DNA of 64,000 nucleotides from Blastomyces gilchristii SLH14081 (lineage: Eukaryota; Ascomycota; Eurotiomycetes; Onygenales; Ajellomycetaceae), in contig NW_003101665.1 in assembly GCF_000003855.2 (NCBI RefSeq), positions 1,190,013-1,254,012 on the forward strand, written 5' to 3'. The stretch's first letter is position 1. Each line of letters starts with the position of its first letter. Below the pieces are notes generated by a model. It was not told the origin of the DNA. It ran no database searches and saw only the letters and a program-made list of their open reading frames with translations. Shown piece after piece: positions 21,685 to 34,405 of this stretch. A program made the translations under genes and the position numbers.

Positions 21685-22303
21685 ACATTTTTTGTATGCT
21701 TTTGCTGTTGATGATACTGCTGCTAATCTTGAAGTTTTTTTTTTTTGCTTGATCTTGTTCATGTCATACCAAATCGTAGCGGGGAAATGGAAATTGTTGT
21801 TAGAAATGAATGATACACAGCTATCGTATGTATATCTACAGAGAGATATATATATACCTAAGTAGGTATGATTACTTCGCCTAGATTCTACACCTTCCAT
21901 CGGATATAGCTAGTTTTTTACTTTACTAGCAGTCGGAATGAAGAAAAAAAGGTGGATTGCAGAAAATAAGGAGCGGGAATGAAAGAGGAATGAAATTCAA
22001 GGTGGGAAAAAAAAAAAAAAAAAAAGCTCTTCTAAAATTACAGCAGAGAAGTTTCAAATTTCAAGAAGTGATGAAGTATGAGAATGTGGAGATGTACATA
22101 GATAGGGAGATAAATACAATGCCTTCTTTACACTTCATATCTATCCTGTGATGTGATGAGATATATATGTATGACTCAGTATGAGAGCAATATGCACTGA
22201 GATGAGCTGATATGATGGAAATATACCAGCAGTTTATGAAGATAATCTCAACCCTCAACTCAAAACATTATAAGCTAGAAAAAATACATATGTGAATAGC
22301 AGG

Positions 22304-22350
<47 letters not shown>

Positions 22351-23585
22351 TAAGTAAAGACACAAACAATCATAGTTTAAATCATCTCTTCAGTAAGTAA
22401 GAGAGATAAAAGAAGAACAAAAACAAGAGTTGATGATTGTGTGAAGATGAAAATGATTATGATAGAGAAGGTACGTGTATATATGAAGTAGATATAGAAG
22501 ATTAAAAAGAGTTAAGATGACAAAAAAAACGAGTCAAATATAAAATAAAAATTAATTAACATAATAATGATAAGAATGATAAGAATATTTATGCAGATGA
22601 TACCAAGGATAACAACAGCAATGAAACAATGAAAGGGGGAGAAAAAAAAAAGCAATATTCATGCCATGCATAGATAGATTCAATGAAAAAAAAAAAGGGC
22701 AAGCAGGGAAAAAAGATACAAATCAAACAATGAAAATGGAAAACAAAAAATAGAGAATTTGCCCAAATATAAAAAGCCAAAAATAAACACTTTCAGAGAC
22801 GAAAAAGCAACTCCCAATATGCTAGATGGAGGAAAAAAAGAAAGGCTGGCGGGGAAACGGAACGGTGCTGATGAACTGTAACATGTAGAAAAATGCACAT
22901 ACATAAAATGTATATATGAGAAAGATCATTTCCAGATTCAACCGGACACTTTGGAGACCTGTGAGTGAGGAATGAAAAAGCTCAGAGGGAAAAAAAGAAA
23001 GAAAGAAAGAAAAAAAGAAAGAAAGAAAGAAAAAAAAAGGAAAGAAAGGAAGAAAATCAACAAAAGAGAAAAAAAGAAAAAAATTATTACATAGGAGATG
23101 GGTAGAGAGGGAGAGAGAGGGGAGCATGTGCCATAGCCATATTCTTCTTCTTTTTTCTTACTTTCATTCATTTCAACTCGTTTTGCTTCATTTCGGTCTT
23201 TTCTTCTTCTTCTTTTTCTTTTTCTTTCTCTTTTTTTAAAGCTTGGTTTTGGTACTGGCTGACTGTGTCGTGGTTACCACCAGTCATGCCAACGGTCCTG
23301 AAATTGGATAAGGGAGCCCCCCGGCGGGCGGGGGTTGACGGAGCTCAGGACCCCGGGTTGGGAGACGCGCGATGTTCGCGGCGAAACGGCGCGGATCCGC
23401 GGGGGATCTTAAAAACATATATATACCGCCCCAGTCATTTCCACAACTGGGGTGTTAGTGTTTTGGCCCCAGCACCCCCTCCCTTCCCCACCAAGAAAAG
23501 AGAACAATTCGGGCACATCAAATTCCGTCACGATGTTCTCATCGATTGAAACCAAAAACTAGAAAAAAAGCTTGCCCTTCAAATC
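21685..23585. other. Convergent spacer between CDC73 and flbA
   Basis: No gene supported. The spacer holds A tracts (about 31 A at 22304-22334), GAAA/GAAAA runs around 22990-23070 and generally purine-rich, AT-rich DNA. A GC-rich island near 23310-23410 (GGCGGGCGGGGG) adjoins the flbA 3' end. Apparent open frames are Phe/Leu/Ser-rich and read low-complexity DNA. Confidence 0.55.
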
Positions 23586-26063
23586 TTACGACCTCGTGGA
23601 CCGGCTCATGGAGCGTTCTGGGACGGGAGCAGGGCCTGGAGAATGCGATTTGCCCGAGGCATTGAGGTCGAAGTCATGTTCCTGCAGAACAACGGCATAT
23701 TTTGGATCCCGCACGAATTTCGGGACGGAGTCCTGTATTTTTTCGAATTTGCGTTCTTTTTTAGTAAAAAGCCCGAACGAAAGGGGGAGGAAAAAAGGGG
23801 AAAGGGAAGGGAGAAGGAAAGGGAGAGGGAGGGAGCGTCTCTCTCCCTCCTGAGCTCCAAGGAGGAAAATACTTACACTTGACATGAGTTTGAAGACAGA
23901 AATCTGAGCGAGCTCGAAAAGGCTAACCACTTCAGTTAAGCTTTTAAGCATTGATGCATCATCTCCAACGGCCCGTGTCATACGGCTGGCAAGGCTATTT
24001 CGTAAAGCGTGCTCGATGTTCAGCTCGCAGGGAGATCCGGGAGCAAGGAAAGCGTTGTATAAGCCTATTATTGTTCATTATCAGTTACCAGTGAACCACG
24101 CTGAAAGTAGCTGGGTAGAGAGGAGCAGAACGCTGCAAGAAGTAAAACATGACGAAAAGAAAAAAGAATTGGTTTGAATTACAACAAATGAAAACTCACC
24201 ATATGCACTCGCAAGGGTTTCACGGACGACATCCATCTTCGCAAATGAACCGGCTTTTTCCTGCTGGTGGTAATTTATCGTAAAGTCAGAAACGTCAATA
24301 TAAAACGACAGGTTCTCCTCGCAGAGGGAATCGCGCAGGAATTCCCTGAACAGTAGTCGCAGGGCGGGATCTTGCAGGATGTTGTTTAGGCGGGCATTGT
24401 TCGAATCTCGAGGTGCAACGCGGCCGTCGTACGCAGTGACCAGCGGCTTTTCCCGTGCGATCCATCCACAGACCCGTTGTCCTCGCTCGGTCAATGCATA
24501 GATAGAATACTTCGTTGGCTGGAAGGCTGCCGCTTCCGGGTTATGTTGGGCGAAATTCTTATCCTCAAAGACGGAGTGAATCAACCCGTGCTTAACAAAC
24601 ATCGTTGCAATCTCGAACGTTTCCCGGCGGTCTGTTGTCGTACAGCAGTCCATCAACCAATCCACCGCTGCCTTTCCGGTAAAAGTATTCTGGATGACTT
24701 TGTCTCCGATTTTTCTTTCCTTCGCCATTTTCACGCCGACAAGTCCATTAGTGTAGTCACTCACGGAATCCGAATCCGAGGTCGAAACCGACGGCTTGAG
24801 ATTAGGGCCATCTTGGCCAGCAAACCGGCGGAAAATAACCTCGATTGTAGCACGGTCGTGGGATATTTGGTCCGTGGTATTTTCTCGTTCTAGTATTACC
24901 AGCTGCATAGTATTTCGAGGGGATTCGAGCACGTCAATGATGTGTCTCGCAGTGATCCCGTTTCTTTGGCAAAATCGCTGCAGGATGTTGATGCCCTTGG
25001 GTGTCAATTGGAAAAGCGCGCCCTTGAGAGGGAATTGAAGACTTATCCTTCCGTCTACGGACTCAATGAATCTGGCATCTACAAACCGCTGACATACTGA
25101 GCGGGCCATTTCCTTCGCCATGGAAAATGTCGTGGTCGTGGTAGTCGTGACAATGCGTGAGGGGTCTTTGGGGTCCGGCATACGATTCGATTGCGAGAAC
25201 TTTAGAGAACCGAGATTGTTGATGGCCTCTTCCGACGTAAAAGTATGGTCGAACTTGGAGAAGCGCACTCGATGCGTCTCTAGTTTCAGACTGACCATCA
25301 GCGTCGAGAAGAGGTCCTTGAAATCCCTAGTAAATGGCCTATCATCACTCGTCATGCGCAACAAGCGCGAGGAAGTTTGGTGCATCTTGCCGCTCGACAT
25401 GGCAGCGTATGGATTGTTGTCAGGTGCAGAAGTGCAGTGTAGCTGTGGTAGATTCCTCTGACTTCCCTGAAGAGTGGATCGTCGAGACGCAGTAGCAAAG
25501 TGAGTAAGTTGGTTGGGAGACACTGAGGGACTAGGAGTGGCGGGGCGGGAGGGGAGGGTTAATGTGAGGTTGTCCACAGAGCCTCTGCGCAACGCTTGAA
25601 TCGACAGACGGTAGTCGTGTTTGCCCGCACCACCAATACCGGAGCTAGGTCCGCTATCGCCGCTACCGCTACCACTACCACCTACACTACTACCGCTGCC
25701 TCTGCTCTGGACGTTGGTCCTATCCTCAAAGCCGTTGTGAGAGCTTAATGCGGGAGACGGGGTATCTCGAGCTGGCGGCTTCGAGAAGTTGGAATTTGCA
25801 GGGGAATTACGAGAGGGGGGATTTGATTGGGGGGCCGCGAGTGACGAAGTGAAGCTATTAAAGGCCTGGGAAGTTTTTTCTATAGCAATTGCAGCAAGAG
25901 AGCGACGGCTGGAGCGAGACGCAGAAATGGTGGTTGAGGAACGATAATCGCAGACACGGGAAGAATTGTCGTCCGAACCTAAGGGGAGATAGGAGCTGGG
26001 AGAATAGACAGCTTTATTATTGGATCCTTCGCGGTACCTGTCGAGAGCAGATAGAGTGCTCAT
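23586..26063 (-). CDS. flbA: FlbA-type regulator of G-protein signalling (2 DEP + RGS)
   Basis: GTPase-accelerating protein for a heterotrimeric G-alpha subunit; in Aspergillus FlbA opposes FadA signalling to allow conidiation. Model: exons 26063-24200, 24064-23877 and 23732-23586, 732 aa. The N-terminal 235 residues are Ser/Thr/Pro-rich. A first DEP domain lies at about 245-345 (FTRDFKDLFSTLMVSLKLE) and a second at about 440-505 (NTFTGKAAVDWLMDC, FVKHGLIHSVFEDKNF). The RGS box, about 555-690, begins ILQDPALRLLFREFLRDSL, continues CEENLSFYIDVSDF, and is completed across the splice by LYNAFLAPGSPCELNIEHAL. The tail ends VLQEHDFDLNASGK and PVPERSMSRSTRS. The start ATG (MSTLSALDRYREGS) was chosen over one 39 nt upstream. 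Ends of the RGS box depend on the two 3' introns, both with clean GT-AG borders. Confidence 0.9.
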
Positions 26064-27562
26064 TGAAAGAAGGGCAAGGTACTTAAACGGGGGGACGAAC
26101 AAGGGGAGGGGGGGGGGGGGGAGGAAAGGAAGGAGAGAGGAGGGGGGGGAAAATCAGCAGTATTCGTCGGAGCAGAGCAGTGGGTTTTTGGGTTCAAGCT
26201 GGAGAAGAGGCCGGAAATAAGGCTGGGGGCCAGCAGGAATACGCCTGCCACTAACGAGTCAGCAAAGCCAAAGTGACAGGAGTTTAACCGCAAAAACAAG
26301 AGGGCAGGTTGTTAGGTGGCCCGCAGCGCTAAAGAATAGGTGAACTTTTTTTAAAAAAAAAAGTTTGGCAAGAAAGAAGGGTAAAACTGGAAAATAAAAG
26401 CCAGGGGGAAAAAATAGTTAAAGGTAGGGTAGGGTTATTATTATGGGGAATGGTGCATCCGGATTGGCAGGCCACTTGGAGGGCAACAAGTGGTGGGGTA
26501 GAAATTTAGTAGAGATGTGATGATGAGAGCAAAAAGAAGGGAGGTTGAGTGAGGAATTGGCTGCTGAATGATGATGATGATGCTGATGCTGGGAGATTTG
26601 GACCTGAAACACGAGGCTCACCTGGGCTAGCACGGCGGAGATGGAGGATATCGAGCGGGGAGTGAGATCCGCCGCTGCAGGTCGGCCGAGGTAGGGGGAA
26701 CAATGGAAGAATAATTGGCCTGCTTTGGAGATCTTCAAGTTCCAGAGGAATAATAATAATAATAATAATAATAAATACTCCGTAATAGTAATAGTAATAG
26801 TAATAGTAATAGTAATATAATAGTAATAATAATAATAATAATAGTAATAGCAATAATAGTAATAATGAGAAGAAGAAGGAGAAGAAGAAGAATAGGAAGA
26901 ATCTGGTAGGCTAAGGGATTCCAGAAACCACCAGCCAGCAACAGACGAAATCGTAGCCGACCCTGTAAATACAATAATAATATGTTGATTAAGTGGAGAC
27001 TGCTGGAACTAATACCAGACAAGAATAGGGACCAGAACGACGATTAAAATACAGCGGTCCAGGTTGGCGATCAAACAGAAGGTTGTGGGTTAAATAATGA
27101 ATTCGCGGAGACTGGCTTGTGGTATTATTAATAATAAATGCAGTGTCTGTCATCCACAGAAACGCATGGCGAAAATCCAGTAGAGAGCGTACAGCAGACA
27201 AGAAAAAGGGCGTGTCGGCAATCAGGAGAGTTGTACGAGATTGTCTGCTGTGCGCTGCTTGGTTGGAGTGGGAGTTGTTGATATCTTTGCACTCGATGCC
27301 AGGCTATTTTGCTCTCCGCTGACTGCAGGCGATAACCGTGTGTCTGTGTGAGTAGGCTGCGTATGTGTGATATGTATGTATGTATGTACCTGGTGCTGAG
27401 TCGAGAAACTGAGATCCCGAGATTGAGAAGAGGCTGATCACAGGGTTGGTCGATGGTTGTTGGGCCAAGGGTGGATGACGACGGTGCGATGGGGGAAAAG
27501 AAGGGGTCCCAAGGGTGATTCAAGGAAAATTCCAAATACAAGGGGTTGTTGGGCTGACGGGT

Positions 27563-27564
27563 TC

Positions 27565-27596
<32 letters not shown>

Positions 27597-27623
27597 CTTT
27601 TCTTTTCTTTTCTTTTCTTCTTC
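27563..27623. repeat. (TTTTC)n microsatellite
   Basis: About eleven TTTTC-like units in the spacer upstream of flbA, in part compound with TTC units. Frames across it encode only Lys/Glu or Phe/Ser strings. Confidence 0.85.
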
Positions 27624-28070
27624 TTATTTGGTTCAGAGATGGGGCTAGTAGGTTGATAATAATCAGTCCTAGTTATGGAAATATCTCCAAGATGAAACAA
27701 GCAACGGGGGGGAAAGAGCAAAAAGAGAGGGAAATATATATATATATATATATATATATGTGGATTATCAGCCAGATATACACGGCAAAACCACTATACA
27801 TGATACGAGAAAGAAAGGAAAGCCCCAAACACGCAGAAACGATCGCCGAAGGAAAGTTAAAAACCGGGGCAGCCCAACAAGACAAGCCTTGCGACCAACT
27901 CTCCTGACGACGCACAGAAAAAAGAAGAAGAAAAAAAGAAAAAAAGAAAGAAAAAAAAGAGGGAAAAAAAAAAGCAAAAGCAGCCCAGGCGTCACAGACT
28001 CACCGGATCACAGCTGGGCGCCCGCAGATCCTTCGTGGCTTGCACGCTACAGCCTAGCTAGCCCAAGTAT

Positions 28071-28123
28071 CCCAGCATCGCCCAGCAATCACCCAGCAAT
28101 CACCCAGCAATCACCCAGCATCA
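28071..28123. repeat. 11-bp tandem repeat (CCCAGCAATCA)n
   Basis: Three perfect head-to-tail copies of CCCAGCAATCA occupy 28081-28113, flanked on each side by a 10-bp variant (CCCAGCATCG before, CCCAGCATCA after). It is a small minisatellite in otherwise unique spacer. Confidence 0.85.
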
Positions 28124-30669
28124 CCGAGCTTAGCGTGGCCGCTGGCAGTGCCTGGGCTAGAGCCTAGGGGGGGCTTTCAAACTCCAGCCAGGCTTTTTGG
28201 CTGGTTCGCGGTTAGACCTCCGCCCTGGATATGATATGACTCGTTGGAAGAGAGGGATGGTTATTGATTGTCGTTCTGATTCAGGATTAATTAGTGGTGA
28301 TTTTTAATGGGAAGTTACACATATACTGTACCTAGCAAGTTTGCTAGCAGCAGCCGAGCCGAGCCGGGTCCTAGTAAACGAACGGGGTTTGTGGGAAAAA
28401 GGTGGCGATGTCGACCACGTTTTTTTCTTTCCTTTTTGTTCAACCTCGTTTTCCCATGTCCTACTTAGCGTGGTCGAGATGGATATGGGTGGTGGTGGTG
28501 GAGGTGGAGTTCGGTGATATTTGTTGTAAGCTACTTACTACGCTCGGAGTTCGTAGTTAGTAAGTTAGTAGTTAGTAGTCGGTGTGTATCATCACGGATC
28601 ACGAGACTGGCCAGCGCATCCATGGAATGCTCCAGGGTCAAGAACGTGGCAAGCCGCAACTTAAACACGCTCCACCCACCCTGAGGCGGCGAGGGGTTTG
28701 GTGTGGAATTATTTGTCGGTTCGGGGTTTTCTAGAAAATGGCTTTATTTGTCTTCTTCTGGACAAGCCTATTATTATACCATGACATTGCCCTCCATCTA
28801 ACTAACACATTTTATACATCTTTTATACTCTCCATATAAACTCGCCCATCGCCCAAACATCAATCACCAAACACAGTCAGTTGAACGCAGCGAACACACA
28901 CGTGCGAAACGGCAAACTAACCCACCAACCCTCTCCTCTCTCCGATAGCGCGCGCCTTTTGCCATATGGGCCCCCTGCTAGGCTGCTTAGCCTGCTTAGC
29001 CTGTCCTGCTAGGCTTGTTGAACGCATGGCAAGCCATTCATCATTTATTATTCACCAGGCTAACTAAACTTAAGACTCACAAGGGGGGGGGGACTTTGTC
29101 AAACTGGCTCGCTCTCTCGTTCGAATAATGCGGAGTATTCATGCGGGCTACGGCGGTTGACCGAAATTAATTCCTATTTCTATTCCTATTCCTATTCCTA
29201 TTATTATTATTATTATTATTATTCTTTTTCTTATTATTCAACGCCCGTCCTCTCAACTTGCAAGCACCCACCAACCACCAACTACGCCCTGTCTCAGAGT
29301 TAGCTTGCAAGAGGAAGAATTGACTTTGAATTCCTGAAACAAGCTCACGCGGGGCGCCCCGGTTGGACAGGGGGGGAAAGAATAATTATAATAATTGCAA
29401 TAAATAAAAAGAAAAAAGGAAAAAAAGTATAGGTATAGAATAGTAATAATAAGTTAGAACAGTGCTCATCAATCACCTCTTGATTAAAATAAAAGCTTAG
29501 CACATCTCTGAGAAAGAGCTGAGACTTTTTTTTTTTTTATTTCACTCATGAGCTGGTTTGGTTGCCTTTCAGAATAAATTATCAATTTATTCAGGAAAAT
29601 CTGTGTATAATAATAGTTATGCTGATTTATTAACATGTTACAATCTCAACAGAACATGAAGAGTTATCTTGTATAGCTATTACTCTATTTTTCTTTACAA
29701 TTACTATATACATATATAGATATAGATATGATTGAATCCAGGTGTTAAGTTAATTCAAAGTGGAAAAACTGAAATGCACTAACTTCTGAATGTTATTATA
29801 ATAATCTCTACACCTTCATTTTTGACATCAAAGATATGACAAACAACATGATGACTGCCAGCTAAGTTCTAACTAGGTATCTGATTCAATGGCAGTTAAC
29901 TATGTATGTACAGTACATGTACAGTACTTCCAGTATGTTTCTGACCAAACACAGGCACCAGTGGTATGTTGAGCTGAGAAACAACCACCATTTCTGCAGT
30001 TGATGTCTGAGCGTTAGACCAATGCATAGATGGATGGGAATGATGGCATGATCAGTTTCTTGGCTGTTCAGTAGTAGTAGTAGTAGTAGTAGTCTTCGAG
30101 AAGGAGTGGCGCCACCCACGCTTAATCAAGGAGGATAGGAATAATTACCAATAATATAATAATGAATGGAGGAGATGTTCTTCTAAAAAAACATGGGGAA
30201 AAAATAATAAATAAAGACCAATAAATAAAATAAATCATGATGGGAACAACCCACCCAGCCGTGGAGGAAACAGTTCGGATGCTATTTATTTCCGTATCGG
30301 TCAGTTCCAAGACTCGAGTCAAGCTCCCGCTCTCTCTACCTACCCTCTTCTCTGGCAGGGTTTTTTTTTCGCTTCGAGGCTACAGCAAATCGCGACCAAG
30401 GAGTGCATTATTTGTGTGGGAAATAATAGTAATAGTAATATAATAATGTGTCTGCAGTTGTCCCTTTCCTGGATCGGCATGGCATGGCATGGGAAAACAA
30501 TCATTCATGGTTGGAGGTCCCTCTAGCTTTATGTGTAGTAAGTTATATGATAATATTCAGATGCACTCACTCTCACTCTTTCAACATCCATCCAGACAGA
30601 TGAAGAGAGTGAGTGAGTGACCAGAGGAACTTTTCCTCCCCTGTTTGAAAACAACCTACCCTACCTTCA

Positions 30670-30705
<36 letters not shown>

Positions 30706-31688
30706 GAGAAACAAACCTGTGTACAGAGTGGCAGGGTCCCATAACTAATAATGGTGGCTTTCATTTCCCTCCCTCAAGCTTTTTTGTTAGCAGGGGCAGG
30801 ATATCTATCTATAACCGAGAAAACCCGCCGTGCAAAAAGGCAAAAAGAGAAGAAGTTTCAATTGCAACTGGCTTGAAAGGGCCCTGCTTAACTTACCAGT
30901 CTACTCCGTAGTGAGTACTCCGTAGGTAGTTAACTAGTGATGAATCACAGAGCAGAGATTTCTTATTATTACTACTCTGAAACTATTGAAGTTTGCTGCA
31001 AACAGGGAAACAACACCAACAACACCAACACCACCATTCATTATTTCATTATTATTATTATATTTAATATTCTGTTGGACGGACGGGGCAGCCTCTTGAA
31101 TTGAAATCTCGGCCATCTCAACCAGCCAAAGGAGGGGCCCTGTTGCTGGGTGGGACTTTGTCTCCCTTCCTCTTGACAGAGTCAGTCACTACTGCGTACA
31201 AGTACGATGATGTGAGAAGACGACGCTGAGGAGGAGGAGGAGGAGTAAGAGTAAGACCACTCTCCCATTCCATCAGTACTATAAGTGTTTCTTTTCCATT
31301 ATTTACTTGGCTCTGTCTCCTCTCCTCTCCTCTCCTCCACGCTTGGGGTGTTTTGGTGACGACAATTTATTTCAAATCGGACCAATTCATCCTCCTAACT
31401 ACCTACCTACCGCCACGTGGAAAACTGGAGCCCGTCCGTCCGTTCCGTCATCGTCATCTTATTAGCATAACTAACTAGTTAAGTTAACTAAGTTAACTAA
31501 CTAGAAGCTGCGGGGGGGGGGGGGGGTCTGCTAAAATCTGCTAACTGTGGGGGAAATAATAAAATATCGCACCAGAGAACGTGTTTTCGACCCAACCAAC
31601 CAACCAATAATGTAATATAAGTCAACTAACTTAACTACACGAGTCATTTGAAGAAGGTTTTTTGCCGATGCAGTCTCCATCTTCCATC

Positions 31689-31689
<1 letters not shown>

Positions 31690-31737
<48 letters not shown>
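31690..31737. repeat. (ATT)n microsatellite
   Basis: About sixteen ATT units. It creates poly-Asn and poly-Ile frames on the minus strand that are not genes. Confidence 0.9.
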
Positions 31738-31738
<1 letters not shown>

Positions 31739-32915
31739 CATTCATCAGAGTTTCTAGTTCCGGGCATCTGACCGCCGTTTGGCAAGCAAGCCCCGTTCTT
31801 TGAGATGAGAAGAAAAGAAAATTTAAAAAAAAGCAAAGAAAATAAAATAAATGCGAAAACAAACCATAAATTATTCCTCCTTTGCTTTTCCCACCAAACG
31901 ATCTACACAACCCGTCAGCTTTGCGCCTCTTCTCCCTGGCTGGATTCAAGGCTGTTAACTATTGCATTATTCTTATGTAAGGTCTCCTTTCCTCCATCAC
32001 AACCACCCGCCACCTCAACCCGCTGCATCTCCCAAATGCCGAAACAGTCCTCACTACTAGTTACTACTAGTCCAGTCCGGAATAGTATTCTTGAGAAGAA
32101 GATGGCTAGCGGTATCTATAGCGAATGAGAAACGGCAGCGCTATGGAGCCCAGAAAAAAAAAGAAAAAGAAAAAAGGGCTTCACCCAAACCCAAACCCAA
32201 GATACGGTACAAAGGACAAAACCCATTTTTGAGGCTGAACCCAAACCCAGCCTTAAGCCGCTCCGAGAACCAAGAACCAAGAAGTCAGTCAGGCCTCGGA
32301 GTCCCAAATGCCACATGTTTTCCACGTTTTGGAACCAAAAACAAACCCAGGAGAAATGAACAAATATATATTATAGGTTGGTTACCTAGTTACCTACCTG
32401 CCGTACGTGCCATGCACTCCTCCTCCATTACATTACCCTCCCTTTTAATGGCCCGAGACAAACGGAGCTCCCGCATGGAAACTTAAACTATCTATCATTT
32501 TTTATTTTATTTTTTATTTTTTTCCCCCTTTTTTTGGCGGGACATTGCGGGACATGTTGCCACAAGCCGCAGACAGAAAAGATATCATCCCCAGCACAGG
32601 GTATGCTGTATGACAGGCCCCGGTTGCAAAAGGGAGCGCCGAAGTGTGAGAGATATCTATTGTAACTACTGTACATGTACTGTACATCTACTCCCTACAT
32701 ATATATGTGACCCATCACAATAACTATCAATCATTCTTTCCCACCGCGAGAGATGGCTATGACCTCTTTTCTCTCTCCCAGGGGCCCAGCCCTCCCTCCC
32801 TTCTCTCTCCTCTCTGTCCTCGCCTCACCTCCTTTTCCTCTTAGCTCCAGGGAACAATAATTAAATAATGATGGCGGCTCATCATCAGCAAAAACAAAAG
32901 TTGGCCCCTGATTGA

Positions 32916-32917
<2 letters not shown>

Positions 32918-32959
<42 letters not shown>
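32918..32959. repeat. (ATC)n microsatellite
   Basis: About fourteen ATC units in the spacer. The minus-strand frame reads poly-Asp and is not supported as coding. Confidence 0.9.
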
Positions 32960-34192
32960 TATCAGCGACAGCGACAGCGACAGCACTTGCTAAATTCAAA
33001 GGGAAGGGACTCAATAAGCTCATAGGAGAGATAGTTTGACCCAAGTTAGCCGGGTAAAAAGAAGAGGGAGATTGCCGACTCCTTGCCGGCCTTGCTTCGG
33101 CCGCCTTTTTTCATTTTGGTTTTTTGTGGCGCATTTTTCTCTTGAGGGCCCCCGGGATCCCGGGATTTCCCCCCTTCCCCCTTCCCCCTCCCCCCCCTCC
33201 CATCTTGAAATCTCTAAAATAACTCAATTTATGTATAAATTAGGCTGGATGCGAATATTGGTAGTTACCGTACGTGCCGGGCCACGCTGCATGCAATGGC
33301 TGGGAACTGGGAAGGTTCTAATCCCTCAACCAACCAACCATATCAACCATATCCATATATATCCATAGGTATGGTATGGTATGTAACAAGGTTAGGTTAT
33401 GGTGGATGAACCTTTCTTGATCGGTTTGCCGGGTTGGTTGGATGCAAGCTGACCGACCCTTGCAAGGGGCCCCTTGTTCTCGAAAATTTCCCATTATTGA
33501 GTCAAATTGGCCCGATTCGAGATGGTAATAATAGATAATGATCTTTGCAAGGTCCGCTGGTTTGATTTAAGGGGTGATAAAGGGTTCCCAGTCGTCTGGA
33601 GGGGGAGGTAATTAGCAAGCAATGCACAGTGGTGGTGGTGGTGGTGGTGTGGTGGTGTGGTGGTGTTGGAAGCAAAACAAAACAAGCCCTGGGAAGTTGA
33701 ATTATTAGAACCGAAAGAGGGCTCGGTTTCATTTTTGCTACAAACCGCTGGTCTCTTGGATCTTCTTCATGGCCCTAGCTACGGAGTAGAATGACAGAGC
33801 TCTAATAATAATGAATAAAAAGGGAATCTAATCTAATTCAGGGTCTTACCATTCATTTAAAATTGTTAAAGCGGTTGCCAGATAGAATTTCTCAAAGCCC
33901 CTATAAGCTAGCTTGCTATTCGATCTTGTGGGAGGAGTAAGTACTGTAACAAATCTCCAACAGAGAAAGGGACGCAGACGCACGCCTATTACTATATAGC
34001 CTGCCAGCCATATTTCCATTTGCTGGACTGAGTCCAATAGCGAGTGCCCTGGGTATCGAGTGAACGCAGTAGATATCGAAAACGATTGACATCATAGCAG
34101 TAAGCGCCTAAAACTAGTAGTAGAAGAAAAGCTAGGTATTTAGATACGCACGCCTATGTTTCTCGGCTAGGTCTTTCTTCATTTACTTCTAG

Positions 34193-34277
34193 ATAGATAG
34201 ATAGATAGATAGATAGATATATATACATTCGCATAACGCGCCCACCAACTTTAACAAGTAGTTAAAAGAACTAGTTA

Positions 34278-34337
<60 letters not shown>
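34193..34337. repeat. (GATA)n run and 57-bp A tract beyond ORC4
   Basis: A short run of GATA units (about 34193-34222) is followed, 60 bp later, by an uninterrupted A tract of 57 bases at 34281-34337. The tract ends 68 bp from the ORC4 stop codon, so it would read as poly-U in the 3' part of the ORC4 transcript if included. Confidence 0.85.
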
Positions 34338-34340
<3 letters not shown>

Positions 34341-34405
34341 AACAAGGCACAAAATCACCGAACAGAAAAATCCATAGCACCCGCCCAAAGAAAAGGGAAA
34401 AACAC

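Larger units (their letters stand above)
26064..34405. other. 8.3-kb gene-free spacer between flbA start and ORC4 end
   Basis: I see no gene on either strand. The DNA is dominated by microsatellites and homopolymers: AAT/AGT units near 26750-26870, TTTTC, ATT and ATC runs, a long A tract, and several short inverted motifs. It lies upstream of the flbA gene, so part of it is presumably the promoter and leader of that developmental regulator. Three of the six TACTCCGTA sites lie between 26.7 and 31 kb. Unannotated non-coding RNA cannot be excluded from sequence alone. Confidence 0.55.

Noticed and set aside
27128..27721. 197-codon minus-strand frame
   Set aside because: It crosses the TTTTC microsatellite and reads Lys/Glu strings; the rest shows no family resemblance.
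28071..28123. CRISPR-like spacing of short repeats
   Set aside because: The units are contiguous 11-mers without spacers, and the genome is eukaryotic.
31531..31949. Poly-Asn and poly-Ile frames
   Set aside because: They are translations of the (ATT)n microsatellite.
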